Part shown: in pieces, positions 12,755 to 23,221 of the stretch | Numbering within the stretch: position 1 is the first letter of the stretch | Layout: the number at the start of each line of letters is the position of its first letter | Assembly (NCBI RefSeq): GCF_021655615.1 | Contig: NZ_AP025245.1 | Coordinates: 1,922,001 to 1,986,000, forward strand | Direction: 5' to 3' | From: Acidianus sp. HS-5 | GTDB lineage: Archaea; Thermoproteota; Thermoprotei_A; Sulfolobales; Sulfolobaceae | Length of the DNA stretch: 64,000 bases | Program-made: the position numbers and the translations under genes | Notes under the pieces: model-generated | The model's input: the letters and a program-made list of their open reading frames with translations, nothing else | What the model was told of the DNA's origin: nothing | The model's database searches: none

Positions 12755-12758
<4 letters not shown>

Positions 12759-13714
12759 TGTATCACCTTCTTTAGAAGCATTAATTTTTTCCTAGCAACC
12801 TTCTCCGGTATAAAATCCATTAAACTGGCATTACCTATCATGATCTCTTTAGCTCCCTTTTCTTTGGCCTTCTCTACCATTCTCTTTATAGTGCTTATTC
12901 TTTCCATTTTAGTATTTCTGGTATTCAAAACTCCTAAAAATACGTTCTTATCTTTAAAATACTTATAAATATTAGCTAGTTTCTTCTTGTTCTCTATTAT
13001 ATCCACACCGTAGTTCTCTACTGGTAGAGAAAATAGATAAGGAAGCCTTTTGCTTAACACTTCAAAATATGAAATAACCAGCGTAGGTTTTCTGACTCCT
13101 TTGAGCATAGCATCATATGCTGAAGAAAGTTTATCTAACGTTTCCTTTTTAATTCCTTTAGAGAAAAGAGAAGGCTCGTGAATTTCTATCATATCAACTT
13201 TACTCTCTATTCCTTTTATTACCTCGTTAACAACTGAAGAATACGTGAACATTAATTCTTCTTCATCATGGTAATACTCATCTTGTGATAATTCAACATA
13301 TGTTAGAGGACCTAATATCACAGAACTTAAACTAGATTTTACCTCAAGTTTCTTTAACATCTCCTTATCAAGCTCAAGAATTTTCTGATATTCCTCTTTA
13401 GGAGTTAATTTTGACTTTATTACAGCTTTTCTGTAATAAAAGTTATTATCAAAAAATCTCATTAACTCTCCTTTCTCTTGACCATTAATATAAGAAAAAG
13501 TTAAATCAACTATATCATCCCATCTAAATAAGCCGTCGGTAGTAAATGCAGGATTGACTTCCTTTACTATATTAAAGAATTTTTCTTCTTCTTTTAAAAA
13601 CGCATTATCTAACTTATCTTGAGATAGTTTGCCTGACCTAAATCTAGATATTGTTTTACCTAATGCAAGAGATCTTGGATAACTTCCTATTATATATGCC
13701 TTAAATTTTATCAC
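12755..13714 (-). CDS. MetE-like paralogue lacking zinc ligands
   Basis: 319 aa homologous throughout to the downstream MetE (IIGSYPRS start, ILGPLTYVELS matching ITGPYTIAYWS, MIEIHEPS matching QVDEPA). The zinc site is gone: the His-x-Cys of the partner is replaced in LVISYFEV and the Cys loop in IGNASLMDFIP. It resembles the non-catalytic N-terminal half of bacterial MetE, so the pair may work as a two-subunit MetE with this protein binding the methyl donor (inference). The start is GTG overlapping the PCNA3 stop (GTGA), with a 4-nt overlap into metE. Confidence 0.8.
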
Positions 13715-14448
13715 CCCATTTGTGGAGCAAGTAAGTATATTACATTACCGCCAGATTCCATATTAAACTGTATCTGTAATGGTTTCTGATCAGAGAACGA
13801 GATTTTCATTAAACCAGAAAGTTTTGTTAAAGCCAATATATCATCCAAATAATCACAAGAGTACGTAGACTCTGCAGGCTTCGAAATCTCTATGTCTTGT
13901 AACCCACCTGATTCTTTAGCAAATTCTACTTCTACATCAGTTTCAGACTTACTTCTAAGTGTAATACCATTCTCATCGGCCTTAAATAGTATAGTGTCGC
14001 TTACAGATGAAATTTGACCCACTGCTTTGTTAAATCCAGAAGAATTTATGCTAGCTTTAACATCAAACTCCAAGTTAAGCTCAGGAACTTCTGGAGGAGA
14101 AACGTCTAAATTCCTTATAATATAATCCCTATTAATACCGCCAGAAATCCTTATTATAACCTGTGAAGGATCCTCTGCCTCTAGCTCCATGGATTCCTTC
14201 TTCTTAGGTGCTGACAAAATCTTTAATAGATATTGGGTATTAAAACCGAAATTAAATTCCTCTTGAACGTCGTAATCCTTGAATGCTTCCTTAGGAATTT
14301 GAAGTCTTACCAATGAAATATGAGCTCTGTCTATAGCTACTAATTCCACTCCATCTGGGTTTATCTTTAGTGATGCTTCATCGACTAGCTTTGCTAATGC
14401 AGTTAATATATTCTTAAAATCTCTTACATCATCATAAGAAAGCTTCAT
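13711..14448 (-). CDS. pcn3: Sliding clamp subunit PCNA3
   Basis: One of three subunits of the Sulfolobales heterotrimeric PCNA ring that tethers polymerase, FEN1 and ligase to DNA. The protein is 245 aa from ATG 14448; YDDVRDFKNI, LVAIDRAHISL and FGFNTQYLLKIL match the PCNA3 family from memory better than PCNA1. ATG 14448 is preferred over one 15 nt upstream because the TATA-like AATGTATAATTT lies about 25 nt before it and the family begins at this position. Co-transcribed with the two MetE genes; divergent from cbiA. Confidence 0.9.
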   Translation of the reverse strand: MKLSYDDVRDFKNILTALAKLVDEASLKINPDGVELVAIDRAHISLVRLQIPKEAFKDYDVQEEFNFGFNTQYLLKILSAPKKKESMELEAEDPSQVIIRISGGINRDYIIRNLDVSPPEVPELNLEFDVKASINSSGFNKAVGQISSVSDTILFKADENGITLRSKSETDVEVEFAKESGGLQDIEISKPAESTYSCDYLDDILALTKLSGLMKISFSDQKPLQIQFNMESGGNVIYLLAPQMG

Positions 14449-14501
14449 GAGTGAATTTAACATAAATTATACATTTATTTCTTTTTGTCATTAAGTGTAA
14501 T

Positions 14502-15806
14502 ATGACTCATATACCTAGAATTTTAATTTCATCAGACAGAAGTGATTCTGGAAAAACACTCATTTCCTCAGGTTTAATGAGAGCATTATCTAAAAGAGTT
14601 AAGGTAAGACCATTCAAAGCAGGACCAGACTTTATAGACACAGGATATCATAAAATAGCAACAAGAGGTATTCCTTCAATAAATCTTGATTTATTCATTA
14701 TGGGAAAGGAAAATGTTATCAATAGTATAATAAAATATTCTAATGGATTTGATATTTCTATAATAGAGGGAGTTATGGGACTTTACGATGGAGTAGGATT
14801 GGATTACAGTACTTATCAACTGTCAGAAGTAACTAAAACTCCTATAATCCTAATCATAAACTGTGAAAATATAGGTAGTACTGCAGGAGCAATAATAAGA
14901 GGACTAAAAGATTACGGAAATGCAAGAATAGCAGGAGTAATATTTAATAAAATTTCTTCAGAAGGCCATTTTAATTACTGCAAGAATTCAGTAAAAGATG
15001 TGAAAGTTTTAGGCTATGTACCTTTTTCAAAAGACTTAATAGTGCCTTCAAGGCATTTAGGTCTTTACACTACTGAAGATTATAACCCAGAAAAATCAAT
15101 CGAAGTTATTGCTGAACTAATAGAGGAACACGTGGATATTGATAAAGTCCTTGAAATAGCTAATTCTGCAGAGGATTTACCTGGTATTAACAATCAAGAA
15201 ACGATGCAAAATGAGGAAAAAATTGCTGCAATAGCTTACGATGCAGCTTTTAACTTCTACTATCAAGAAAATATAGAAATACTAAAAAGAAAATTTCAGA
15301 TAAAATTCTTCAGTCCATTAAAAGGTGAAACAGTTGAAAATCCTGACTTAATTTACATAGGCGGAGGATATCCTGAACTTTACCTTAAAGAATTAGAATC
15401 CTCTACAACTTCCAGATGGCTAAGAAAAGAATCGTATAAAGGAACAAAAATCTTAGCAGAATGCGGCGGATTAATGTATACTTCTAAGTATATAATAGGA
15501 ACAGATGATAAAAAATACAATATGAGTAACATTTTCGATATAGGGATTTCAGCAAAAGGAAAGTTGACTATCGGTTATACTGAACTTTTAAGTTTAGAAA
15601 ACTCGATAATTTCTAGAAAAGGAGAAAAAATAAGGGGTCATGAATTTCATGTTTCTTTTCCAGTAGAAGTAAACGAGAAGAAATTCATATTTAAGAATAT
15701 AAAGGGTAAGGGAATAAAAGACAATTATGATGGCGTAAAAACGCAAGAAACTTTAGCTACATATTCACATTTTCACTTTTCTAGCCTTCGGAACTCTGCC
15801 TTTTAA
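14502..15806 (+). CDS. cbiA: Cobyrinate a,c-diamide synthase
   Basis: ATP- and glutamine-dependent amidation of cobyrinic acid side chains a and c in cobalamin synthesis. 434 aa: a dethiobiotin-synthetase-like N-terminal domain with P-loop SSDRSDSGKTLIS and KAGPDFIDTGYH (~43), and a C-terminal class I glutamine amidotransferase domain with the nucleophile in ILAECGGLMY (~325) and the histidine in YSHFHFSS near the end. It is divergent from PCNA3 and overlaps the convergent membrane gene by 26 nt. Confidence 0.93.
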   Translation: MTHIPRILISSDRSDSGKTLISSGLMRALSKRVKVRPFKAGPDFIDTGYHKIATRGIPSINLDLFIMGKENVINSIIKYSNGFDISIIEGVMGLYDGVGLDYSTYQLSEVTKTPIILIINCENIGSTAGAIIRGLKDYGNARIAGVIFNKISSEGHFNYCKNSVKDVKVLGYVPFSKDLIVPSRHLGLYTTEDYNPEKSIEVIAELIEEHVDIDKVLEIANSAEDLPGINNQETMQNEEKIAAIAYDAAFNFYYQENIEILKRKFQIKFFSPLKGETVENPDLIYIGGGYPELYLKELESSTTSRWLRKESYKGTKILAECGGLMYTSKYIIGTDDKKYNMSNIFDIGISAKGKLTIGYTELLSLENSIISRKGEKIRGHEFHVSFPVEVNEKKFIFKNIKGKGIKDNYDGVKTQETLATYSHFHFSSLRNSAF

Positions 15807-16539
15807 GCTCCAGTTTTTTAATACGCTCTATATAATCAAGAACTTTATCTATGTCCTGTGAATATAATCTAACCTTATATGGTAATTTCTGTTTTGTCGA
15901 ATCTATCTCTATATAATGTTTTTCACGGTTTATTGTAATCTCAGAATTAAGTAAATATTTAGCATGTAGGAAGACGGAATATCCTTTACTGCTAACTATT
16001 CCCTTTTCAGTTATCTTATAACTAGGCATAGCCATTGGCGCCATATTGCCCATTGATGGAGCTAGAACCTTTCTGCTTACGAAGAAGCCTATTCCAAACA
16101 AACCTTCAAAATACGCTAAATACACTATTAATCTATATGTTAAAGTTTGAGAATCTGCAAATTTTATTATATAGCTGTATGCAAAGAACAATACTGCCAA
16201 GTAAACAACATAAAATCCTAACATTCTAAAATTTCTCTTTATAGAGTCCATATACTGTTTTTGATATTCTTGATCTGCCATTATTAACTTCGAGACATCT
16301 TTTTCCTCATATATTGTCCTAGAGTTAACTATCTCATAAAGCAATTTTCTATCTCTAAAAGTAGGATTAGACTTGTAAGTCATAAAGAAGGTAAATCCAA
16401 AAATTACTATCATATATAAAATTATTACCTCAAAATAATACTGTGGATAATAAGTTAAAACTATAGATATTATTACTAACCATACTTGTGTGAATAGTAG
16501 GAACTTCCAATTATAAGGATTGTACTGACTAGCAGACAT
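15781..16539 (-). CDS. Membrane protein of the DUF2208 type
   Basis: 252 aa with four hydrophobic helices in two pairs (residues ~13-31, ~34-53, ~107-127, ~142-160), a charged middle segment and a hydrophilic C-terminal half (~170-252) that should face the cytoplasm. I recognise it as resembling DUF2208, a family known mainly from Sulfolobales; the function is unknown. A GGAAT site precedes the ATG. Convergent overlap with cbiA and divergence from the secreted orphan at 16582 leave it monocistronic. Confidence 0.7.
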   Translation of the reverse strand: MSASQYNPYNWKFLLFTQVWLVIISIVLTYYPQYYFEVIILYMIVIFGFTFFMTYKSNPTFRDRKLLYEIVNSRTIYEEKDVSKLIMADQEYQKQYMDSIKRNFRMLGFYVVYLAVLFFAYSYIIKFADSQTLTYRLIVYLAYFEGLFGIGFFVSRKVLAPSMGNMAPMAMPSYKITEKGIVSSKGYSVFLHAKYLLNSEITINREKHYIEIDSTKQKLPYKVRLYSQDIDKVLDYIERIKKLELKRQSSEG

Positions 16540-16581
16540 CTCTCATTCCTTTTTATTTTATTCTATCTAATATTTATTAGC

Positions 16582-17121
16582 ATGCTTAAAGCGTTAACAT
16601 TTTTACTTATAAGTATAGCCCTAGTCTCATCAATTTCTTACTCATACTATTCCAGCGTTTCGTATAAAATTGGAGACTCTCCACCAAATAAAGTAATTTT
16701 AGAGATATATTCTAGTGTTAATAATCCAGCTAATATTACATTTAATAACTTTACACAAGAAATTTATATAAAAACACCATATAACTTAACAGGCAACATT
16801 TCCCTTATTCATATCAATATTCCAAACTGTCCTATATCTAACCATTGCTATATAATAAACGATGCATATCTAACGGATTATAACTCAATATTTTTAATAC
16901 AAATAATTAATGGTACTAAAGAAAAATTAGGATGTATAAAGATAATTGTCTGCGGGCCAGAAAATCTGAGCATACATGTTCCTATTAGTTCTAATACACA
17001 CTTACCTCAAGGAGATAGTAAAGATGATACGCCTAAATATGACTACATAGTTATATTACTAATACCTATTTTATCAATAATTGGTAGTATATTACTTAGG
17101 ACAATAAAAAGGAATAAGTAA
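16582..17121 (+). CDS. Secreted/membrane-anchored orphan protein
   Basis: 179 aa with a signal-anchor-like hydrophobic N terminus (~1-24), an extracytoplasmic region of about 120 residues with several N-glycosylation sequons (NIT, NLT, NIS, NGT) and two cysteine pairs, and a C-terminal helix (~153-172) followed by basic residues. Topology suggests the bulk sits in the pseudoperiplasm under the S-layer. TTTTTATTTTATTC about 25 nt before the ATG makes it leaderless. I do not recognise a family. Confidence 0.7.
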   Translation: MLKALTFLLISIALVSSISYSYYSSVSYKIGDSPPNKVILEIYSSVNNPANITFNNFTQEIYIKTPYNLTGNISLIHINIPNCPISNHCYIINDAYLTDYNSIFLIQIINGTKEKLGCIKIIVCGPENLSIHVPISSNTHLPQGDSKDDTPKYDYIVILLIPILSIIGSILLRTIKRNK

Positions 17122-17124
17122 ATA

Positions 17125-17134
17125 CTTATATATT
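17125..17134 (+). promoter_or_regulatory. TATA box of the riboflavin operon
   Basis: CTTATATATT is centred 25 nt before ATG 17154, giving a leaderless ribB mRNA. No extended leader exists, so an FMN riboswitch is excluded at this locus. Confidence 0.6.
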
Positions 17135-17153
17135 ATTGTTGAATAGATAGCTT

Positions 17154-17809
<656 letters not shown>

Positions 17810-17813
<4 letters not shown>

Positions 17814-18251
17814 AATATGGAGTTGCCGACACTACGTTCTCAAGAGTTGATATGGGGTCAATAGCCATTAAAATAATAAAGAAAGAAGATCCTGAAGCAA
17901 AAATTACAAGGTATACTGTACCCGGAATAAAAGATCTACCAGTAGCTGCAAGAAGATTAATTGATAATGGTTGTGATGGAGTAATAACGCTGGGTTGGGT
18001 AGGGAAAACCATGCTTGATAAATATAGTTACCTAGCAACCAGTATCGGGCTAATAATGGTTCAAGTATTAACCTCGAAACATGTTATAGATGTTACGATT
18101 CACGAGGACGAAGCAGATAATGAAGATAAGTTAAAAGAGATAGCTATAGATAGAGCATCAAAGCATGCAAGAAATTTAGTTCTCTTAGTAAAAGAAGGTA
18201 ATAATGCATTAACTCCTTTTGCAGGCAAAGGTTTAAGGCAGGGATATAAAG

Positions 18252-18271
<20 letters not shown>
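17810..18271 (+). CDS. ribC: Riboflavin synthase, archaeal RibC type
   Basis: Dismutates two 6,7-dimethyl-8-ribityllumazine molecules to riboflavin. 153 aa; the archaeal enzyme is unrelated to bacterial RibE but related to lumazine synthase. MKYGVADTTFSRVDMG, YTVPGIKDLPVAARRL and the C-terminal GKGLRQGYKDAG are family marks. It starts on the ribB stop (ATGA) and overlaps ribH by 20 nt. Confidence 0.94.
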
Positions 18272-18706
<435 letters not shown>

Positions 18707-18710
<4 letters not shown>

Positions 18711-19411
18711 AAATTTTGTTAATGGAATTCATTGGATATAAAGAATGGACGGAAAGTTTAGGTTACGATAGAGAATGGAAAATACAAGATATTCAATCCA
18801 ATGTGTATAAAACAGTAAATGATGAAATATCAAGAACTGGGGGGTTTTCATTACCAGTAAGATATGATGGTCTAATAATTTTGGCTGACGGAATATCTAC
18901 TAAAGATTTACTAAAGGTCTATGCTAAAATTAAGGAAATCGCTCCAACTAAAATAGGAGTATGTCTAAGTTACGGTAAATCTCCTAGAGAAGCTGAAGCA
19001 AACGCACACAAGTGTATACTAAGTTCCTTATCCGAGACAAGTTTTAATGAACTTCCTGACGAAAACGTTGTTGCATGCCACTTCGATTATAATAATTTTA
19101 CTTTATTAACTAAAGAATTATCATTTTATACAGCATATATGAAAATAACAAGACTTTACTCTATGTTGTCTGAAAAAATATACGATTTGGGTGGAATTAC
19201 TCAATACTTAGGCGGAGATAATATGATAGCATTTATCAATGAGGACATTATAGACAAAGTTATCAATATTGTTCAAAATATGGACGAAATTAAAGTAGGT
19301 ATAGGAATAGGAAAAAATGCGAGATCTGCAATGGCTGGAGCAACAAAAGCTCTAGACGAAATAAGAGTTGAAAGGGAAGAAAGGTGGAAAATTGCGAAAT
19401 TCTTAATGTAA
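18707..19411 (+). CDS. arfA: GTP cyclohydrolase III (GTP to FAPy nucleotide)
   Basis: First committed step of archaeal riboflavin synthesis: opens GTP to the formamidopyrimidine product without releasing formate. 234 aa of the GCH III family, related to nucleotidyl cyclases, with two similar halves: RYDGLIILADG (~55) and YLGGDNMIAFIN (~168), and the ends of each half GVCLSYGKSPREAEANAH and GIGIGKNARSAMAGATKAL. It overlaps ribH by 4 nt and the amidohydrolase by 28 nt. ArfB (the deformylase) is not in the window. Confidence 0.92.
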
Positions 19412-20505
19412 GAAAAGTCCTTCTGGGAGATAATCTGGAGATTAAGGATAATGCAAATATCGAAATATGTAATGGACAAATTACGCATATTGGCAACGGT
19501 TTTGCAAGCAATGGAAAGAATTTTACTACAGGGATAGCAATACCGTCGCTTGTAAACTCTCATGTTCACATATTAGATTACGCATTTCCAGAGATCGGAA
19601 TAGATAAGGCATTAAAAGATCTTGTAGGAGACCCTAATAGTATAAAATATGAGTTTTTATCGAAATTAAATGAAAAAGAATTAACAAACTTTTCATTAAA
19701 ATATATTTATAATTCAATAAATTTTGGAATAATAACTATAGTAGATTTTAGGGAGTTAGGAATTTTAGGAAGTAAAATCGCTCTTAGCACAAAAAGAAAA
19801 ATAGCAGGGATAAATTACATAATTCTAGGTAGACTGGAGAAAAATGAGTTCAGTGAAGAAAATCTGACAAAGTTAGCAGAAATCGATGACGGATTTGGCG
19901 TATCGAGCATGTCAAGCTATTCACGACAAGAACTTGAAAAGATAAGCTATGCATTTAAGAATAAAATTAGAGCAGCACATGTATCTGAAACATTAAGGCA
20001 GAATTTAAAGAGCGATCTAGAGTACTTTATAAAATATTTGAAGCCTAATCTGGTAATTCATGGGACCTGGCTTTCAGAAAACGAAATGCTGCTTTTAAAA
20101 GATAACAACATAAGTCTAGTTTTTTGTCCTAGAAGTAATCTATGGTTTTCAAGCGGAATACCTAAAATCGCCACTGCAATAAGATCTGGTGTAAACATCC
20201 TACTGGGTACCGATAACGCTGCGTGGATTTCTCCAAATTTATGGAAAGAAATGGAAACTGCACTGTTAATATCAAGGCTCCAAGATCCTCTAAGTAATTA
20301 TTCGCGAGAAATCTTGAGAGCTGTAACTATAAATGCCAAATTCCTCGGAGATAATAAAATAGAAGAAGGAATAAAATCAAATTTTATAATAATAGAAGGA
20401 GATAAAACAGGCATTTTAAGAGCTCATGATACATATTCTGCAATAATAAAAAGAGGATCTGAAGGAAGTATTACATACGTGGAGCAACCCAGAATATTAG
20501 CATAG
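19384..20505 (+). CDS. Amidohydrolase of the deaminase (TRZ/ATZ) class in the riboflavin operon
   Basis: 373 aa metal-dependent hydrolase: N-terminal beta-sandwich, then a TIM barrel with NSHVHILDY (HxH, ~58), AAHVSE (~198), VIHGTWLSENE (~222), CPRSN (~245) and the general-base aspartate in LLGTDNAAW (~268). The HVSE, HGTWL, CPRSN and GTDN set is that of aminohydrolases acting on purine and pyrimidine rings (guanine, cytosine and triazine deaminases). The GTG start lies 28 nt inside arfA, and no other operon can include it. The archaeal pathway needs a deaminase after the ArfC reductase, and no dedicated archaeal enzyme was known to me; this gene is a candidate by position and chemistry (inference). 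Its end overlaps PCNA1 by 35 nt. Confidence 0.85.
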   Translation: MENCEILNVRKVLLGDNLEIKDNANIEICNGQITHIGNGFASNGKNFTTGIAIPSLVNSHVHILDYAFPEIGIDKALKDLVGDPNSIKYEFLSKLNEKELTNFSLKYIYNSINFGIITIVDFRELGILGSKIALSTKRKIAGINYIILGRLEKNEFSEENLTKLAEIDDGFGVSSMSSYSRQELEKISYAFKNKIRAAHVSETLRQNLKSDLEYFIKYLKPNLVIHGTWLSENEMLLLKDNNISLVFCPRSNLWFSSGIPKIATAIRSGVNILLGTDNAAWISPNLWKEMETALLISRLQDPLSNYSREILRAVTINAKFLGDNKIEEGIKSNFIIIEGDKTGILRAHDTYSAIIKRGSEGSITYVEQPRILA

Positions 20506-21217
20506 CTCCTTTATCAGTAGAAGCCTCAACTTTCATAGGTAAATTATTACCAAAGCTTAATTTTAACGTATCAGTAAAACTGCTTTCATTAGCTACTGTC
20601 TTTAGAACTTCTAGGCTATATATTGCCTTAGAACTGCTTTCTATACTAACCTCTTTTAAAGGCTGATCTTTCTTAAGTACTGCCCTATAAGTTTTCCCAG
20701 ACTCTTCAGTAGAGATTATTACTTCATCTCCCTCGGCCGAAAATTCTACTTCTTCCCCTATTTCCGATGCATCACTTATTATAGTCTTTAATATATCTCC
20801 TTCAAAAACTATAGAAACAGGTAACTTAACGTTAGGTTCCTTTAATACTTGAGGCTCGCCTTTTTCTGCTTTTAAGTTCATTGTACTTCTTGTCCCAGAT
20901 TTCTCATCTCTAATGGTAATTTTAATCCCGTAATCTGTCTCGGAGATTTCTATTGAAGCGTTTTTTGATTTAGCTTTGCCTAACACTTTTTTAAGATCTG
21001 AAATAGGAATCTTTAATGAAATAGGCTTCTCTATCTCATAATCATCTAAAACATCTTTTGGAATATTTATAACACCCATCAGAACTTTATCGTCAGTTAA
21101 ATGTTTAGCTACAACGCCTTCTTCTGTTAAATTTAATATTGGAGAATCAACTAATTTTGATATCGCGGTTATTAGCTTATAAAAATCCAATGAACTTGCA
21201 TATACTACCTTGAACAC
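20471..21217 (-). CDS. pcn1: Sliding clamp subunit PCNA1
   Basis: 248 aa clamp subunit. MFKVVY start, LTDDKVLMGVINIPKDVL (~43-60), ITIRDEKSGTRS and the C-terminal LIFWVAPR match PCNA1 of Sulfolobus from memory. In the heterotrimer PCNA1-PCNA2 forms first and PCNA3 completes the ring. The start codon overlaps the rpo13 stop region (GTGATG), and the GAGGAGGAG run encoding the acidic tail of Rpo13 doubles as ribosome binding site. Convergent overlap of 35 nt with the amidohydrolase. Confidence 0.92.
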   Translation of the reverse strand: MFKVVYASSLDFYKLITAISKLVDSPILNLTEEGVVAKHLTDDKVLMGVINIPKDVLDDYEIEKPISLKIPISDLKKVLGKAKSKNASIEISETDYGIKITIRDEKSGTRSTMNLKAEKGEPQVLKEPNVKLPVSIVFEGDILKTIISDASEIGEEVEFSAEGDEVIISTEESGKTYRAVLKKDQPLKEVSIESSSKAIYSLEVLKTVANESSFTDTLKLSFGNNLPMKVEASTDKGAMLIFWVAPRM

Positions 21218-21218
21218 A

Positions 21219-21512
21219 TCACTCCTCCTCTTCTTCTTTTACATTTGTTTTCTTGGATTTAGTAGTTTTCCTCCTTGGTGCCTTTCTCTTTTGCGAGTTA
21301 GCTAAATCTTCGTAATTTTCTTCAAACATTTTTTTAGCTTCTTCAATACTAATCTTACCTGCTATTAATTCATCCCACACTTCAGTATTTTTCATTAATA
21401 ATTCAATATCTTGCAAAGTCAGAGCAGGTAATTCTTCTTCCTCCTCTTCAGTCTTTTCCTCTCTTTCTCTCTTTGGTTCTTCTTCCTCCTTATTCTCGTA
21501 ATCGTCTGACAT
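21219..21512 (-). CDS. rpo13: RNA polymerase subunit Rpo13
   Basis: Crenarchaeal-specific small subunit of RNA polymerase that sits near the DNA entry channel. 97 aa of strongly biased composition: acidic N terminus (~1-27), a helix-turn-helix-like core (LPALTLQDIELLMKN to EEAKKMFEENYEDL, ~28-70), then a Lys/Arg-rich tail and five final glutamates. Identified by its core and by its place next to PCNA1, which matches the known Sulfolobus arrangement. A GGTGA site overlapping the upstream stop precedes ATG 21512. Confidence 0.85.
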   Translation of the reverse strand: MSDDYENKEEEEPKREREEKTEEEEEELPALTLQDIELLMKNTEVWDELIAGKISIEEAKKMFEENYEDLANSQKRKAPRRKTTKSKKTNVKEEEEE

Positions 21513-21520
21513 AATCTCAC

Positions 21521-23182
21521 CTAATCTGAACGAACCAAAATTATTTCATCCCGCAATATATCTCTTGTTATAATTAAACCCCTTTCTAACTTCGGTAAAC
21601 TATTATAAATAGCTTTAAATATATCCTGATCTTGTCCACCAATTAACCTACTTATAAAATCTATCTCCGTAGGATCTACAACATTTAGAGCAAAAACGTA
21701 AGAAGTATTAGGAATAAGCTTTCTAACATATTCTACAGACTGCGATATTAATATAAAACCAAAACCAAATTTCCTACTCTCAGCAAAAAGTCTCTCCATT
21801 AATTCTTCCCCGCTCTCCTTAGATAGTACAAAAGGAGCTTCATCAATTACTATCATTTTCTTAAAATTAGATTGACCAGAAATATACATGTAAGCCAAGA
21901 TTGATCTTAAGATTGTTTCAATTATAATATATTTTATCTCAGGAATTGTAACTTTGGAAAAATCTAAAACATAATCATCACTTACTATATCATAAATACT
22001 TATTGAATTATTCATAAATGTATTTGACGATAGGAAATAAATATACGGTTCTAAAGATTGAATTTTATTAAGTTCTTGCGAAGTAGTAACAAGTTTTTTC
22101 TTCTTCTCAAGTAGCATTAACACGTCCCTAAAATTTGGAGGAGGTAAATTCCAAGTTCTTTCATCATCCTCGAATATACCCTTTTCTCCATATGCATCAA
22201 CAATTATATTTGAAAGGTCTATAGTTTGTAAGCTACCTAGATTAAATATGGATTTTATCATATATGCTACCTCTAATGCCCTCTGCCTTGGAGACTGACC
22301 AAATAAAGACAACGGGTTAATAGAAATCTTGGATATATCTATCCTCTTCGCATCTACATCATATTCGCCATGAATATCGAAAATAAGGAAATGTAAGCCT
22401 CCTTTTTTCAATATATTCTTAGCTAAGTAAGACTTACCTGATCCACTACCACCTACTATTAGTATATTAAAATTTCTATTTTTTTCAATATTAATGTAAA
22501 ACTTCGACTTATAAGATACCCATTTATAATTACTGTTTGTAGATATTTTTAAAGAGGAAAACGATGATCTCTTTAATATCCCTACTGTCTCACCTATACA
22601 GATACCTTTATCTTCCTTGTTTAAACCTACTTGAGACATGATATAAGGTAAAAAGATCCAGCCTGCCATTATTAGTGGAGAATCTTCCTTTCTTCCTGAT
22701 AATATCAATAAAAAGAAAGAGATTATGCTTCCTAATAAAAATAACTGATTAAAATAAAGTACTGTGTAGAATATTATAGACAAAGCAACGAATGCTACAG
22801 CCAGCGAGACTGCGTAAGTATTAAATGAGATATAAATCTTCCTTAATGAAGATAAGAACTCATCCTCATATCTCCTTCTTATAATTAATCCAAAGAACAG
22901 AGCTGTAGCTAATCCCAGACTATAAGGAAATAATATATAAATGTTGAATAAATCAATATAATTCAATATGTCAATTAATGATAATATAGATATGAAATAT
23001 ACTAGAGATATTATAGCTGATCCGAATAAAATGTATGATAATATAGCATCAATAAATAATGACGCAAAAATTCCAAGATTAACGTAAACAGATCCTAATT
23101 GATATCCAGCAAAAATAAACTTAGGTAAAATTAAACCTAATATCGCTATCAACAAAAATACTCCATGTCTAACTTCTTGCAT
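21521..23182 (-). CDS. Membrane-anchored HerA/VirB4-type ATPase
   Basis: 553 aa. Residues 1-175 hold about six hydrophobic helices; the rest is a P-loop motor: Walker A GGSGSGKS (~244), FDIHGEYD (~269, typical of HerA/FtsK-like pumps), Walker B MIVIDEAPFVL (~443) and sensor-like FILISQS (~475). This architecture suits a membrane-bound DNA translocase or secretion-type ATPase; CedB of the Sulfolobales DNA import system is a relative in kind, but I cannot assign it as CedB. No nurA gene is next to it. It starts an operon with rpo13 and PCNA1 (8 nt before rpo13) and is divergent from lhr2. Confidence 0.8.
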   Translation of the reverse strand: MQEVRHGVFLLIAILGLILPKFIFAGYQLGSVYVNLGIFASLFIDAILSYILFGSAIISLVYFISILSLIDILNYIDLFNIYILFPYSLGLATALFFGLIIRRRYEDEFLSSLRKIYISFNTYAVSLAVAFVALSIIFYTVLYFNQLFLLGSIISFFLLILSGRKEDSPLIMAGWIFLPYIMSQVGLNKEDKGICIGETVGILKRSSFSSLKISTNSNYKWVSYKSKFYINIEKNRNFNILIVGGSGSGKSYLAKNILKKGGLHFLIFDIHGEYDVDAKRIDISKISINPLSLFGQSPRQRALEVAYMIKSIFNLGSLQTIDLSNIIVDAYGEKGIFEDDERTWNLPPPNFRDVLMLLEKKKKLVTTSQELNKIQSLEPYIYFLSSNTFMNNSISIYDIVSDDYVLDFSKVTIPEIKYIIIETILRSILAYMYISGQSNFKKMIVIDEAPFVLSKESGEELMERLFAESRKFGFGFILISQSVEYVRKLIPNTSYVFALNVVDPTEIDFISRLIGGQDQDIFKAIYNSLPKLERGLIITRDILRDEIILVRSD

Positions 23183-23221
23183 ACTCTTATTACCTCGTCA
23201 TAACCAATTATTAACTTGTTA

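Noticed and set aside
17122..17153. FMN riboswitch before ribB
   Set aside because: The TATA box is 25 nt from the ATG, leaving no leader.
21521..23182. Assignment of the HerA-like ATPase as CedB
   Set aside because: No ced membrane partner genes are adjacent and the remembered CedB loci are elsewhere; only the general architecture is shared.
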